A stretch of DNA of 64,000 bases from a bacterium HR33 (GTDB lineage Bacteria > Gemmatimonadota > Gemmatimonadetes > Gemmatimonadales > GWC2-71-9): assembly GCA_002923375.1 (NCBI GenBank), contig BEIJ01000002.1, positions 558,001 to 622,000 of the forward strand, given 5' to 3'. Of the stretch, positions 34,399 to 42,399 are shown piece by piece (positions within the stretch are counted from its first letter, which is position 1; every line of letters starts with the position of its first letter). Position numbers and translations under genes: made by a program. The notes beneath the pieces are model-generated. The model had not been told where the DNA came from. It saw only the letters and a program-made list of their open reading frames with translations, and did no database searches.

Positions 34399-35396
34399 CT
34401 GACCGTGGCTTCCACGCCGGCGAGCAGCGGCCTGGGATTATAGCCCAATTCCCTTGCTGCCTTCTCCCAGCTCATAGGGCGATCGGCAAGCAGTACGCGG
34501 ATCCAGGCGCGGGTGACGGCGGGCTCGAGACCCAAATGGCCCAGCAGTTCCATCAGGCCGGCTATCGTTTTGGCAACGGGTACCGGCAGCTCCAACACGC
34601 CATGCCTCTTCCCGGCTGCCGCCGCCACCGCGGCGCACAGCTCCTCTACCGTGGCGTTCTCTCCTCCCAAAACGTACACCCCGCCGTTCCCGCCTTTATC
34701 TCCCGCTTGGATCATGCCGCAGACCAGATCCTCGACGTACACGTAGTTACCCCTCGCTCCTCCGTCCGCCAGCCGCACCCTGAACCAGCCCCGGCGGTAA
34801 AGTTCGATCAGCCTAGTGACACTGTTCGCCTGATTCAGCGGACCAGGCCCGTACACCCGAGTAGGCCTCACGATCACCGCGTCGCCGCCCTCGGAAACGT
34901 AACGCTGCACCAAGGCCTCCGCCTCGCGCTTGGAGCGCTGGTACGGCGTCGCGTCCCCATCCACCAGCTCGGTGGACACGTGCACCACCCTGGATACTCC
35001 CCACGCCCGGGCCGCCTGCAGCACATTGGCGGTCCCGCCAGCGTTCACTCGATGAAACTCTGCGGGATCCCGACTCCAGGCGCGGGCTACGGCCGCCAGA
35101 TGATAGATCACCCGCGCCCCCTGCGCCAACCGGTTAACGGCGTCACGGTCGGTTACGTCCCCCCACACGATCTCTATGCGATTCGCCGCTTCGGCCAGCT
35201 CGAGCTCGGTGCGCGCTCCGGAGCCCCGCCCGGCAATCTGGCGCAGCAACCAAGAAGCTCCCGGTGACCCCGCAGGCCGACCTCCGGGTCGCACTAACAG
35301 GCGCACCCGTTCGCCCCGCTCCAGCAGGGCGCGAACCAGGTTGGAACCTATGAATCCGGTTCCTCCGGTGACGCAGATCACACCGACCTTATGCAC
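34365..35396 (-). CDS. Extended SDR, NAD-dependent epimerase/dihydroflavonol-reductase-like
   Basis: The 343-residue protein has CVTGGTGFIGSNLVRALLERG at the N-terminus, IYHLAAVARAWSRDP, VHVSTELVDG and the active-site YQRSK at about residue 165, then VRPTRVYGPG. It is closest in layout to HpnA-like and dihydroflavonol-reductase-like SDRs that act on sugars or polyketide-like substrates. The lysine of YxxxK is present, unlike in the SDR at 11563. It leads a minus-strand operon and is divergent from the glycosyltransferase at 35432 with only 35 bases between, so a shared promoter area is expected. Confidence 0.83.
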   Translation of the reverse strand: MHKVGVICVTGGTGFIGSNLVRALLERGERVRLLVRPGGRPAGSPGASWLLRQIAGRGSGARTELELAEAANRIEIVWGDVTDRDAVNRLAQGARVIYHLAAVARAWSRDPAEFHRVNAGGTANVLQAARAWGVSRVVHVSTELVDGDATPYQRSKREAEALVQRYVSEGGDAVIVRPTRVYGPGPLNQANSVTRLIELYRRGWFRVRLADGGARGNYVYVEDLVCGMIQAGDKGGNGGVYVLGGENATVEELCAAVAAAAGKRHGVLELPVPVAKTIAGLMELLGHLGLEPAVTRAWIRVLLADRPMSWEKAARELGYNPRPLLAGVEATVRWLEKTRGQRR

Positions 35397-35431
35397 CCGG
35401 TCGCTGGCTGCGAACGGGGGTATCGGTTAAA

Positions 35432-36643
35432 TTGGCGCTGACCTTCGTCAAGGTTTACAACCCGAGCACCTGCGTGCGTATCGCCCTCTTTTCCGAGACC
35501 TTCGTTCCCCAACGCAACGGAGTGGCTCTGGTCCTCTGGCGGCTGGTGCGCTATCTGAGCCACAGCGGACATCAGGTCCTGGTGGCGACGGCCCACCCGG
35601 CTACTCCGCTGGAGCCGGAACCTGAGCTTCCTCCGAACGTGAGCGTGCTGAAAGTACCGGGATGGAAGCTTCCCCGGTATCCCGACCTGACGATGGCGCG
35701 GCCTTTCTCGCGCCGCGTCGCCAAAGAGGTGATGGCGTTCGAGCCGGACATCGTCCATCTGGTGACCGAATACTCCATGGGTCTTACCGGACTGAGGTTG
35801 GCCCGGCGTATGGGCCGGCCTATGCTCGCTTCGTTTCATACCAACATCCCGAGTTACCTGCCGTACTACGGATTCGGTTGGGCCAGCCGCTGGTGCTGGG
35901 CGTACCTGCGATGGTTTCACAACCGAGTGGGGCTGACCCTCTGCCCGTCGGAGACTTCCCGCCGCGAGCTCGTGGCGCGGGGCTTTCGCAACGTGAGGGT
36001 CTGGGGCAGGGGAGTGGATACCTCCTTCTTCCGACCCGGGTGGGATCCGGCCCGGCCGGGAGCGAGCGGCAGAGACGCCGAGAGCGCTCCGGTGAGACTC
36101 TTGTACGTAGGCCGCCTCACGCCGGAAAAGGAGATTCCTGTCCTGTTCCGCGCTTATCGTAAGGCCAGAGAACTGGATCCCGAGCTCCAGCTCGAACTGA
36201 TTCTGGCGGGAGACGGAGCCTACTCGCCGCGCATGCGTTCCGGTGCGCCGCCAGGAGTGAAGTTCACCGGCTATTTGGAGGGAGCGGCTCTGAGCGAGAC
36301 TTACGCGGCCGCTGACCTGTTCGTCTTTCCTTCCCGCACCGAGACGCTGGGAAACGTCATCTTGGAAGCGATGGCTTCCGGGCTGCCGGTGGTCGCTGCG
36401 GCTGAAGGCGGCACTTTGGAAAACGTCCGGCATGGGGTGAACGGTCTTTTGGTGCCGGGAGGGGATGCCGACCGCTTTGCCGAGGCGATCGTCACCTTGG
36501 CTCGGGACCGGGATTTGAGAAGTCGTCTGGCGCGCAACGCCCGAGCCTGGGCCGAGGAACGAAGCTGGGAGCGAGCCTTCGAGGGACTCCTGGCGGAATA
36601 CCGCGAGAGGATCGAACTCAAGAAGGCGGCAAATCACCAGTAA
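35432..36643 (+). CDS. Glycosyltransferase family 4, MgtA/SqdX-like
   Basis: The protein (403 residues from TTG 35432; GTG 35474 is an alternative that gives RIALFSETFVPQRNGV at once) has IALFSETFVPQRNGVALVL, HLVTEYSMGLTGLRLA, SFHTNIPSYLPYYGFG, RGVDTSFFRPG, LLYVGRLTPEKEIPVL and SRTETLGNVILEAMASG. This chain of motifs is typical of the MgtA/SqdX group that makes glycolipids and mannosides. It has its own strand among minus-strand genes. It converges with the barrel gene at 36634 with a ten-base overlap. Role in the polysaccharide or a glycolipid is open. Confidence 0.87.
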   Translation: MALTFVKVYNPSTCVRIALFSETFVPQRNGVALVLWRLVRYLSHSGHQVLVATAHPATPLEPEPELPPNVSVLKVPGWKLPRYPDLTMARPFSRRVAKEVMAFEPDIVHLVTEYSMGLTGLRLARRMGRPMLASFHTNIPSYLPYYGFGWASRWCWAYLRWFHNRVGLTLCPSETSRRELVARGFRNVRVWGRGVDTSFFRPGWDPARPGASGRDAESAPVRLLYVGRLTPEKEIPVLFRAYRKARELDPELQLELILAGDGAYSPRMRSGAPPGVKFTGYLEGAALSETYAAADLFVFPSRTETLGNVILEAMASGLPVVAAAEGGTLENVRHGVNGLLVPGGDADRFAEAIVTLARDRDLRSRLARNARAWAEERSWERAFEGLLAEYRERIELKKAANHQ

Positions 36644-38004
36644 ACGGCGAACTTGCCATGGGCTCCGTCGAACCGGCCGTGTCCGGTGCCGGGGTCGCCG
36701 TCCAAATCCATTCGGTACCCGCCGGATAGCATAACCCGACGGGCTAGACGCCAGCCCAACTCCACCCGCACCCTCACGTTGTGCTGGCCCAGCGGCTCGA
36801 GGCTCGGTACCTGCCCGTCCCCCCGCAGCACGTCTCTCAGATCGGTCTCGAAGCTGGCACTCGCAAAAAAACCGCTCGGCGCGCGGTAACTGAGCACGGT
36901 TTGACTCTGCCAGGAACGGTCCTCGTAATCCACCTGCGGGGCGGCGCCGTTGCGGTAGGTTCTCTTTTCGGGTCTCGCCTCCCGCACCAACCAACTCTGC
37001 ACCAGCCAGCGAGGATGGGGCCAGGCGAGAAGGTAAAGGCCGTAGCGGGTGGTGCGTTCCACCAGCCGGTAGTCGTCCAGCGTGCGTCCCGCCGCCAGCG
37101 GTGTTCTGTCGGTAGAAGCCCGGACCCAGGTGAAGGACCCACCCGCTTTGACGCGCGGCGAAAAGGACCACTCGGCCAGAACTCCGCCAAAGGCAAAACG
37201 TTCTTCCTGCCTGAAGCCTTGGTCGGGTTCGAGTTGGCGATACGCTCTGATTCGTCCCGGCAACAAGACCGCCCCGTGGGTCTCTAGGCGGACCCTTCCG
37301 ATCCTGCGCTCTGCGGAGAGTCGCAGGGCGAACTCTTGCGCCTCGTAATCGATGGCGGTGTCGGCGAAACCGTACCAGACCACGAGACCCTGGTAAATCG
37401 CGTCGTTGAAAGAGTCGAGCCAGGTAAGGCTGGCCCGGAGTTCGCCGTCGCGACTGCGGATCCCCGCGCCCAGCGTGAGATCTATGTCCGGCTTGGTGGC
37501 GAAGAGCGAGCCTTCAGAAAAGGCGAATATCCGGCCCCAGTCTTTTTCGAAGCCCAAACGTACCAGATTGCGGAATACCGGGGGTCCGGTCTCGCGATCG
37601 TAGCGGGGATATATGGTCCACCCGCGTCCCAGCGGGACTCGGGCCTTGAAGGCTGCGCCCTCCACCAAGTCTCGGTGGTTGATGCTCCCGCCCCAGTAGT
37701 GGGAGCCGTTGCCCCGGTGCTCCCACTCGTATTCTTCCCCCAGCTCGGGCCGCGACGATACCAAGTCCAGCTCGTGCTCGCCGTCGATGGCGGGGTGGAA
37801 GCGCTGCAATATGCCGCGATCTCCCAAACGCCCGCCTCTCACGGCAGCGCGGTCCAGTAGGTAGAACCAGGTGCGTTCCGCCCAGCCCTTGAGGGTGGCG
37901 TGAAGGTAGCTGGTATCGGACTGGGCGAAGGTGGGCCCGGTGAGCAGCGGCAGTGCGAGAAGGGCCGAGGAAAGTATGCGGTACGCTGCACTTTTGCCGG
38001 TCAT
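36634..38004 (-). CDS. Outer-membrane beta-barrel protein of unknown function
   Basis: ATG 38004 gives TGKSAAYRILSSALLALPLLTGPTFAQ, a good signal peptide; the open frame extends far upstream into the repeat region and is not likely coding there. The 456-residue protein has repeated amphipathic strands with aromatic ends (GWTIYPRYDRETGPPVFRN, FFASASFETDLRD) and a final strand HGKFAVYW ending in an aromatic residue. I do not recognise the family; a capsule/porin-like barrel of the polysaccharide locus is the best guess. Three 18-bp direct repeats (38033-38086) lie directly upstream. Confidence 0.65.
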   Translation of the reverse strand: MTGKSAAYRILSSALLALPLLTGPTFAQSDTSYLHATLKGWAERTWFYLLDRAAVRGGRLGDRGILQRFHPAIDGEHELDLVSSRPELGEEYEWEHRGNGSHYWGGSINHRDLVEGAAFKARVPLGRGWTIYPRYDRETGPPVFRNLVRLGFEKDWGRIFAFSEGSLFATKPDIDLTLGAGIRSRDGELRASLTWLDSFNDAIYQGLVVWYGFADTAIDYEAQEFALRLSAERRIGRVRLETHGAVLLPGRIRAYRQLEPDQGFRQEERFAFGGVLAEWSFSPRVKAGGSFTWVRASTDRTPLAAGRTLDDYRLVERTTRYGLYLLAWPHPRWLVQSWLVREARPEKRTYRNGAAPQVDYEDRSWQSQTVLSYRAPSGFFASASFETDLRDVLRGDGQVPSLEPLGQHNVRVRVELGWRLARRVMLSGGYRMDLDGDPGTGHGRFDGAHGKFAVYW

Positions 38005-38032
38005 GAGGCGCCAGTTCTCCCGGTCACGAGGC

Positions 38033-38086
38033 GCTAATGAACCGCTCATCGTTAATGAGCCGCTAATCGCTAATGAGCGGCTAATA
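38033..38086. repeat. Three 18-bp direct repeats before the barrel gene
   Basis: GCTAATGAACCGCTCATC, GTTAATGAGCCGCTAATC and GCTAATGAGCGGCTAATA follow one another at 38033, 38051 and 38069. They end 29 bases upstream of the barrel start codon at 38004, a position that suits a regulator-binding site. Confidence 0.7.
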
Positions 38087-38087
38087 T

Positions 38088-38909
38088 CGAATTCGGCGGC
38101 TGCGCGAGTCAACGATGGGGATGGTTCCTGGTAGAAGGGCGCATGCAAGTCGATACGATGCAGCGGGAGCCCGCCTGCGCGCTGCGCTCGATAACCGGCG
38201 GAACCGCCTCTGGAGGCTGTGGCTGCCTCCGGGGTCCGCACCGAACATCCGCCCCCAGAGCTAACGGGCCGGCTCTATCGGCTGCCCTCGGGGTCCGCAC
38301 CGAACATATCAACGACCGTTGATATGTCGCATGAGAGACACCGTGAGGCGGCGTTGCAGCGGGTGCGCGGGGCGCGTTGGGCGTCAGTAGGGAACATATC
38401 AGCGACCATTGATATGTCGCATCAGAGACACCCTGAGGTGGCGTTGCAGCGGGTGCGCGGGGCGCGTTGGGCGTCAGTAGGGAACATATCAGCGACCATT
38501 GATATGTCGCATCAGAGACAGCCTGAGGTGGCGTTGCAGCGGGTGCGCGGCGCGCGTTGGGTGTCAGTAGGGAACATATCAGCGACCATTGATATGTCGC
38601 ATCAGAGACAGCCTGAGGTGGCGTTGCAGCGGGTGCGCGGCGCGGGTTGGGCGTCAGTACGGAACATATCAACGACCCTTCATATGTCGCCCCAGAGACA
38701 CCCTGTGGCGTTGCAGCGGGTGCGCGGCGCGCGTTGAGGGTCGCGGCCGAACAAATCAAAGGATGGTTGATGCGTTTCTTCAATACATACCCGGGCGCCA
38801 CATACCCTGGGGCCGTTTGGGCGATAATCCGGAAGGGCGGGAGCTCAGGGCGCACCGGGGGGCGGATCGAGGAGCGCGGCGAAGCGGTCACCGCGGCGAA
38901 GAGAGGACC
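38088..38909. other. Long non-coding stretch dominated by a tandem repeat array
   Basis: No gene is called here. Long frames exist on both strands only because the 90-bp repeat length is divisible by three. A pair of direct repeats sharing GGGGTCCGCACCGAACAT (about 38230 and 38290) precedes the array at 38304-38775. About 135 bases without distinct elements follow before the regulator. Confidence 0.7.
38304..38775. repeat. Tandem array of 90-bp units, each carrying the 24-bp palindrome
   Basis: Five units begin at 38304, 38394, 38484, 38574 and 38664, with spacing of exactly 90 bases (87 for the last), plus a degenerate sixth palindrome at 38751-38774. The first palindrome is perfect: arms ACATATCAACG and CGTTGATATGT around AC. 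Units 2-4 have ACATATCAGCG and CATTGATATGT. The rest of each unit (CGCATCAGAGACACCCTGAG, then a GC-rich part) is nearly identical. The array ends 135 bases before an ArsR-type regulator gene. Confidence 0.9.
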
Positions 38910-39278
38910 GTGGCGAAGATCATGATAGACAAGGGCAAACGGCATGGTCCTGGTGGGCGGTACGGTGCGGAGTTGCGCCTGCCTCTCAACCCTATCGACG
39001 AACTGGTAATGGTGGTGGGTGCATTGCGGGCGCTGGCGGACGAGACCCGCTTCCGTATAGCCGAGATTCTCGGCCCGGGGCCGATGACGGTGTGCCAGAT
39101 CGCCGAAGAGCTGGAGGTCCCCCAGTCCCTGGTTTCGTATCACTTGGCCAAACTCAAAGAGGCGCGCCTGGTTTCCACCCGTCGCGTCGGGAAGTGGACT
39201 CACTGCTTCCTCAACCGCCGGCTGGTATGGATCCTCGTGCGGGCCGTAGCCGATCTTGCACCCGACGTGATTCGCTAG
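38910..39278 (+). CDS. ArsR-type winged-helix transcriptional regulator
   Basis: GTG 38910 follows AGAGGA by three bases; ATG 38922 is an alternative without a ribosome site. The 122-residue protein has LRALADETRFRIAEIL, MTVCQIAEELEVPQSLVSYHLAKLKEARLV and TRRVGKWTHCFLN, the winged helix-turn-helix of the ArsR family at about residues 38-105. The metal-binding CVC of arsenic and cadmium sensors is missing from the third helix, so another signal is expected. ArsR proteins bind symmetrical sites of about 24 bp, matching the size of the palindromes just upstream; that link is inference. Confidence 0.82.
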   Translation: MAKIMIDKGKRHGPGGRYGAELRLPLNPIDELVMVVGALRALADETRFRIAEILGPGPMTVCQIAEELEVPQSLVSYHLAKLKEARLVSTRRVGKWTHCFLNRRLVWILVRAVADLAPDVIR

Positions 39279-39772
39279 GCCGCTACGGCGCCCCCTGAGG
39301 CGCACCCGACGTCAGACCAGCAGCGCCCACACCTTCTACATAGCTCGTTCCCATCGCTTGTAGCTCGTTCTTGATAGCTCGTTCCCGTGTTTTCCAAGTT
39401 ATGGCGCTCCGGGACGCGGGACGTTTGCGCAGTCAAAATAACGCGGGATGGCCGGCCGCCGGTTGGCTGGGGGTGCCTGTGGCTGACATATCAATGGTCG
39501 TTGATATGTCCGGTATCCGGCGTGTATGCCGGCAGTTCGGGGGCACGGGCCCGCGCGGGCGCGCGTCGGCTCGGGGTGCCCTGGGGCCGGTGGGGCCTGC
39601 GCGGCGAACGCTTGGCTTGAGGTGCCTGCGGCCGACCGGGCTGTGCGGCCGAGGGCCCCACAAAAGGTTGCCCCGCTGTCCGAACCCGTGCTCCTTCCCG
39701 CCCTTTACCCGCCCCGGCGCCCCTAGTAGCTTGCATTTGAACGCAAGGAGGTCAACCGAAGCTATCCGGCGC
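39279..39772. other. Intergenic stretch with short repeats and palindrome copy E
   Basis: TAGCTCGTTC occurs three times (39341, 39361, 39375). Palindrome copy E is at 39486-39509. A strong AAGGAGG site lies at 39745-39751, ahead of hflX. I see no gene in the rest. Confidence 0.6.
39486..39509. repeat. Dispersed 24-bp palindrome, copy E
   Basis: ACATATCAATG, centre GT, CGTTGATATGT; one mismatch between the arms. It is downstream of the ArsR-type gene and about 260 bases upstream of hflX. The tail after it (CCGGTATCC) does not match the other copies. Confidence 0.8.
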
Positions 39773-41116
39773 TTGATCGAAATCCAACCTCCCGTAGAGC
39801 GGGCTCTTTTGGTTGCGGCTCCCCGCCGCGGCACTCCCGACGCCCGCTACGCCCAAGAGCATCTGGACGAGCTCGCCCGCCTGGCCGATACCGCCGGCGC
39901 CGCCGTGGTGGGCCGCACCATCCAGCGGGTGGACGCTCCCACGCCGGCCTACTACGTGGGCCGCGGGAAGGTGCTGGAACTGAAAGCCCTCGCCGACTCT
40001 CTGGGAGCGAGCCTCGTGGTGTTCGACGAGGAGCTCTCGCCGGTACAGGGCAAGAACTTGGAGCGGGTGCTCGAGCGCCGAGTGATGGACCGGGCCGAGC
40101 TTATTCTGGACATCTTCGCCACCAGAGCCCGCACCAAGGAGGCGAAGATGCAGGTCGAACTCGCCCAGCTAGAGTACCTGCTCCCCCGCCTCGCCCGCAT
40201 GTGGGTCCACCTCTCCCGCATTCGCGGCGGCATCGGCTTGAGAGGCCCGGGCGAGACCCAGCTGGAAACCGACCGCCGGATCATCCGCCGCAAGATCGCC
40301 ACACTCAAGCGCAAGCTGGAACACGTGGCCCGGCACCGCGAGATCCTGCGGCGCGGGCGGAGGCCGGTGCTCACCGCCGCTCTGGTAGGCTACACCAACG
40401 CGGGCAAGTCGAGTCTGCTGAAAGCCTTCTCCGGAGCCGAGGTCTTTATCGAGGACCGTCTGTTTGCCACGCTCGACACCTTGACCCGGGAGGTGGTGCT
40501 GAACGGCGACAGCAGGGCGGGGCCGTGGCCGCCGGCAAGCGGCGACCGCAGAGCGGAACCGTCGTCGTCGGCAAACGGCGACGGCACGTCGGGGGCACCG
40601 TCGCCGGCAAACGGCGACAGCACGGCGGCACCGTCCCCCGAAAGCAGCGGCGCAGGTGAGGCGCCCGGATCGCGTGCCGCAGGGGAGGCGACCGGATTGC
40701 GCGGTGCAGGAGAGGCGACCGGATCGCGCGGCGCAGCGAGCCGCCCGCGAAGGGTCCGGCTGGTAGATACCGTGGGATTCATTCGCAAGCTCCCGCACCA
40801 CCTGGTGGCGAGTTTCAGAGCCACACTAGAAGAGGTGCGCGAGGCGGACGTGCTGATCCACGTGATCGACGCGTCCCATCCGGACTGGGAAGAACAGCTC
40901 AATGTGGTGGACCGGGTGCTGGCCGAGCTGGAGGTCGGCGCCAAGCCGGTGATTCACGCCTTCAATAAGATGGATCTTGTGGCGGAGCCGGACGCCTTCC
41001 GCGAGCGCGTTTCTTCCAGCTACGAAAATGCCGCCTTCGTTGCGGCGGCGCGCGGAGAGATCGCGGAACTGGAGAGGCTGTTATCGCGAATGGCTAGCAG
41101 CGCCGCCGGGACCTGA
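39773..41116 (+). CDS. hflX: HflX-type ribosome-associated GTPase with repeat-rich insertion
   Basis: The protein has the HflX N-domain (YYVGRGKVLELKALADSL, VFDEELSPVQGKNLE), the RGGIGLRGPGETQLETDRR linker, G1 GYTNAGKSSLL, G3 DTVGFI and G4 NKMD. HflX splits stalled or hibernating ribosomes. Between switch I (FATLDTLTREVVL) and DTVGF, normally about 15 residues apart, there is an insertion of about 80 residues made from 12-residue and 9-residue repeats. The start is uncertain: AAGGAGG at 39745 has no standard start at ideal distance, only an in-frame ATC at 39764; TTG at 39737 or 39773 are possible. I use 39773, giving IEIQPPVERALLVAA. Confidence 0.9.
   Translation: MIEIQPPVERALLVAAPRRGTPDARYAQEHLDELARLADTAGAAVVGRTIQRVDAPTPAYYVGRGKVLELKALADSLGASLVVFDEELSPVQGKNLERVLERRVMDRAELILDIFATRARTKEAKMQVELAQLEYLLPRLARMWVHLSRIRGGIGLRGPGETQLETDRRIIRRKIATLKRKLEHVARHREILRRGRRPVLTAALVGYTNAGKSSLLKAFSGAEVFIEDRLFATLDTLTREVVLNGDSRAGPWPPASGDRRAEPSSSANGDGTSGAPSPANGDSTAAPSPESSGAGEAPGSRAAGEATGLRGAGEATGSRGAASRPRRVRLVDTVGFIRKLPHHLVASFRATLEEVREADVLIHVIDASHPDWEEQLNVVDRVLAELEVGAKPVIHAFNKMDLVAEPDAFRERVSSSYENAAFVAAARGEIAELERLLSRMASSAAGT
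40531..40638 (+). repeat. 36-bp minisatellite inside hflX
   Basis: Three units begin at 40531, 40567 and 40603, each close to GCCGGCAAACGGCGACAGC plus a variable rest. They encode PASGDRRAEPSS, SANGDGTSGAPS and PANGDSTAAPSP. Confidence 0.8.
40652..40732 (+). repeat. 27-bp minisatellite inside hflX
   Basis: Three units at 40652, 40679 and 40706 share GCAGGNGAGGCGACCGGAT and encode AGEAPGSRA, AGEATGLRG and AGEATGSRG. Confidence 0.85.
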
Positions 41117-41147
41117 GCCGAAACGCTGCTGGCGATTCCACCCGCGA

Positions 41148-41996
41148 CTAACCCTTCAGATACAATCCCACCAGAGCTATGACCACAGGCGCCCAAAAGG
41201 CGAAACTCCACTTAAGCAGATCGACCTTGACTCCTTCGACCTGCTTACCCAAGGTTTCCTGCGATTGCGCCAACTGGCCCCTCAACTGCACCAGCGTCAC
41301 GTTAGACTCTTCGATTCGTTTGCCCAACTCTCGCTCCACCCGGGCTATCTCGGCTCTCAGCGACTGATCCATCTCGATATTGTCCCGGCGGAGCTGGGCC
41401 ATCTCTTGGCGGAGTTCGGCTGCGAGCTGGGCCATCTCGGCTCTGAGGGTTTTGCCGGTCTGAGCGATCTCTTGGCGGAGTCCGGCCGCCAGCTCGGCCA
41501 TGTCCGCTCTGATGGACTGTTCTGCCTGGGCGATCTCTTGGCGGAGTCCGGCCGCCAGCTCGGCCATGTCCGCTCTGATGGACTGTTCCGCCTGGGCGAT
41601 CTCTTGGCGGAGTCCGGCGGCAAGCTGCGCCATCTCTTGCCGGAGCTCGGCTGCGAGCTGGGCCATCTCGGCTCTGAGAGTTTTGTCGGTCTGAGCGATC
41701 TCTTGGCGGAGTCCGGCCGCCAGCTCGGCCATTTCATCCCGCAGAGACCTGTCCGCCTGCGCGAGCTCTCTGCGCAGGGAAGCCCCAAGGGCCCCGATCT
41801 CCACCCGCAGCGCTTCCCGCAGCTGCTCCAAGCGCGCCGCCAACTCCTCCTCGAAGCGACCGAACTGGAGAGCAAAAAGATCCCTCAGTTCAGAGCGATA
41901 ACTGCTCTCGACGGCGTTCAAGCAGTCCACCAGCTCGTTGGTAACCTGGTCTCCGAGTCGTTCGTAGAACTCACGGGAAAATTTCACAACCGGCAT
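41148..41996 (-). CDS. Long coiled-coil protein with C-terminal membrane helix (DUF1640-like)
   Basis: The 282-residue protein starts PVVKFSREFYERLGDQVTNEL and is then almost wholly coiled coil, built of 22-residue units such as MAELAAGLRQEIAQAEQSIR repeated about six times from residue 85 to 205. A hydrophobic helix at about 262-280 (WAPVVIALVGLYL) ends the chain, so the coil should project from the inner membrane. The layout resembles DUF1640-like proteins; no function is known to me. The repeats are near identical at DNA level (66 bp, with one 33-bp shift), which suggests recent expansion. It converges with hflX with 31 bases between. Confidence 0.75.
   Translation of the reverse strand: MPVVKFSREFYERLGDQVTNELVDCLNAVESSYRSELRDLFALQFGRFEEELAARLEQLREALRVEIGALGASLRRELAQADRSLRDEMAELAAGLRQEIAQTDKTLRAEMAQLAAELRQEMAQLAAGLRQEIAQAEQSIRADMAELAAGLRQEIAQAEQSIRADMAELAAGLRQEIAQTGKTLRAEMAQLAAELRQEMAQLRRDNIEMDQSLRAEIARVERELGKRIEESNVTLVQLRGQLAQSQETLGKQVEGVKVDLLKWSFAFWAPVVIALVGLYLKG
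41400..41765 (-). repeat. 66-bp repeat in the coiled-coil gene
   Basis: The mark GCGATCTCTTGGCGGAGTCC recurs at 41464, 41530, 41596 and 41695. Spacing is 66, 66 and 99 bases, which are multiples of 33 (11 codons). Confidence 0.8.
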
Positions 41997-42399
41997 TATA
42001 GATACCTGGTAGTCATGGCCGGTTGCAATGTTAATCTACCAGCTCCGCAATGCATAAGCAAAATCGTGCAGCTGTAGGCTGATTTATTGCGACCCCGGAT
42101 GGCAACCGGTTCCTTCCGCCTCGGCCGCATTTCTCCGGCAGGCACTCGGATTTGGCCGGCCGGAGTGACCCAGCGGCTCGGCGTACGCTGACAGGCTGCA
42201 TTTGTGGGGCGGGCACGCGGATTTGACCGGGCCTGAGTCACCCCAGCGGTTCGGCATCGGCTGACAGGCCGTATTTGTCCGGCAGGCAGTCGGATTTGGC
42301 CGGGCCGGAGTGACCCAGCGGTTCGGCATACGCTGATAGGTCGCATTTGTCCGGCAGGAACGCGGATTTGGCCGGCGATTTTTCCCCGGCGGGGATTCC
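41997..42399. other. Non-coding stretch between coiled-coil and glycosyltransferase genes
   Basis: I call no gene. Open frames on the minus strand reflect the 72-bp repeat at 42127-42385. The first 130 bases are less GC-rich and may hold the promoter of the coiled-coil gene. Confidence 0.6.
42127..42385. repeat. 72-bp tandem repeat, about 3.5 units
   Basis: Units begin at 42127, 42198, 42271 and 42343 (spacing 71, 73, 72). Shared parts are GCATTTGTCCGGCAGG, CGGATTTGGCCGG and GTGACCCAGCGGTTCGGC. The array lies just after the stop codon of the glycosyltransferase ending at 42400. Confidence 0.8.

Noticed and set aside
38109-39305. Long open frames on both strands through the 90-bp array (398 residues minus, 172 residues plus)
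   Set aside because: They stay open because the unit length is divisible by three; the translations are simple 30-residue repeats in more than one frame and there is no convincing start or domain.
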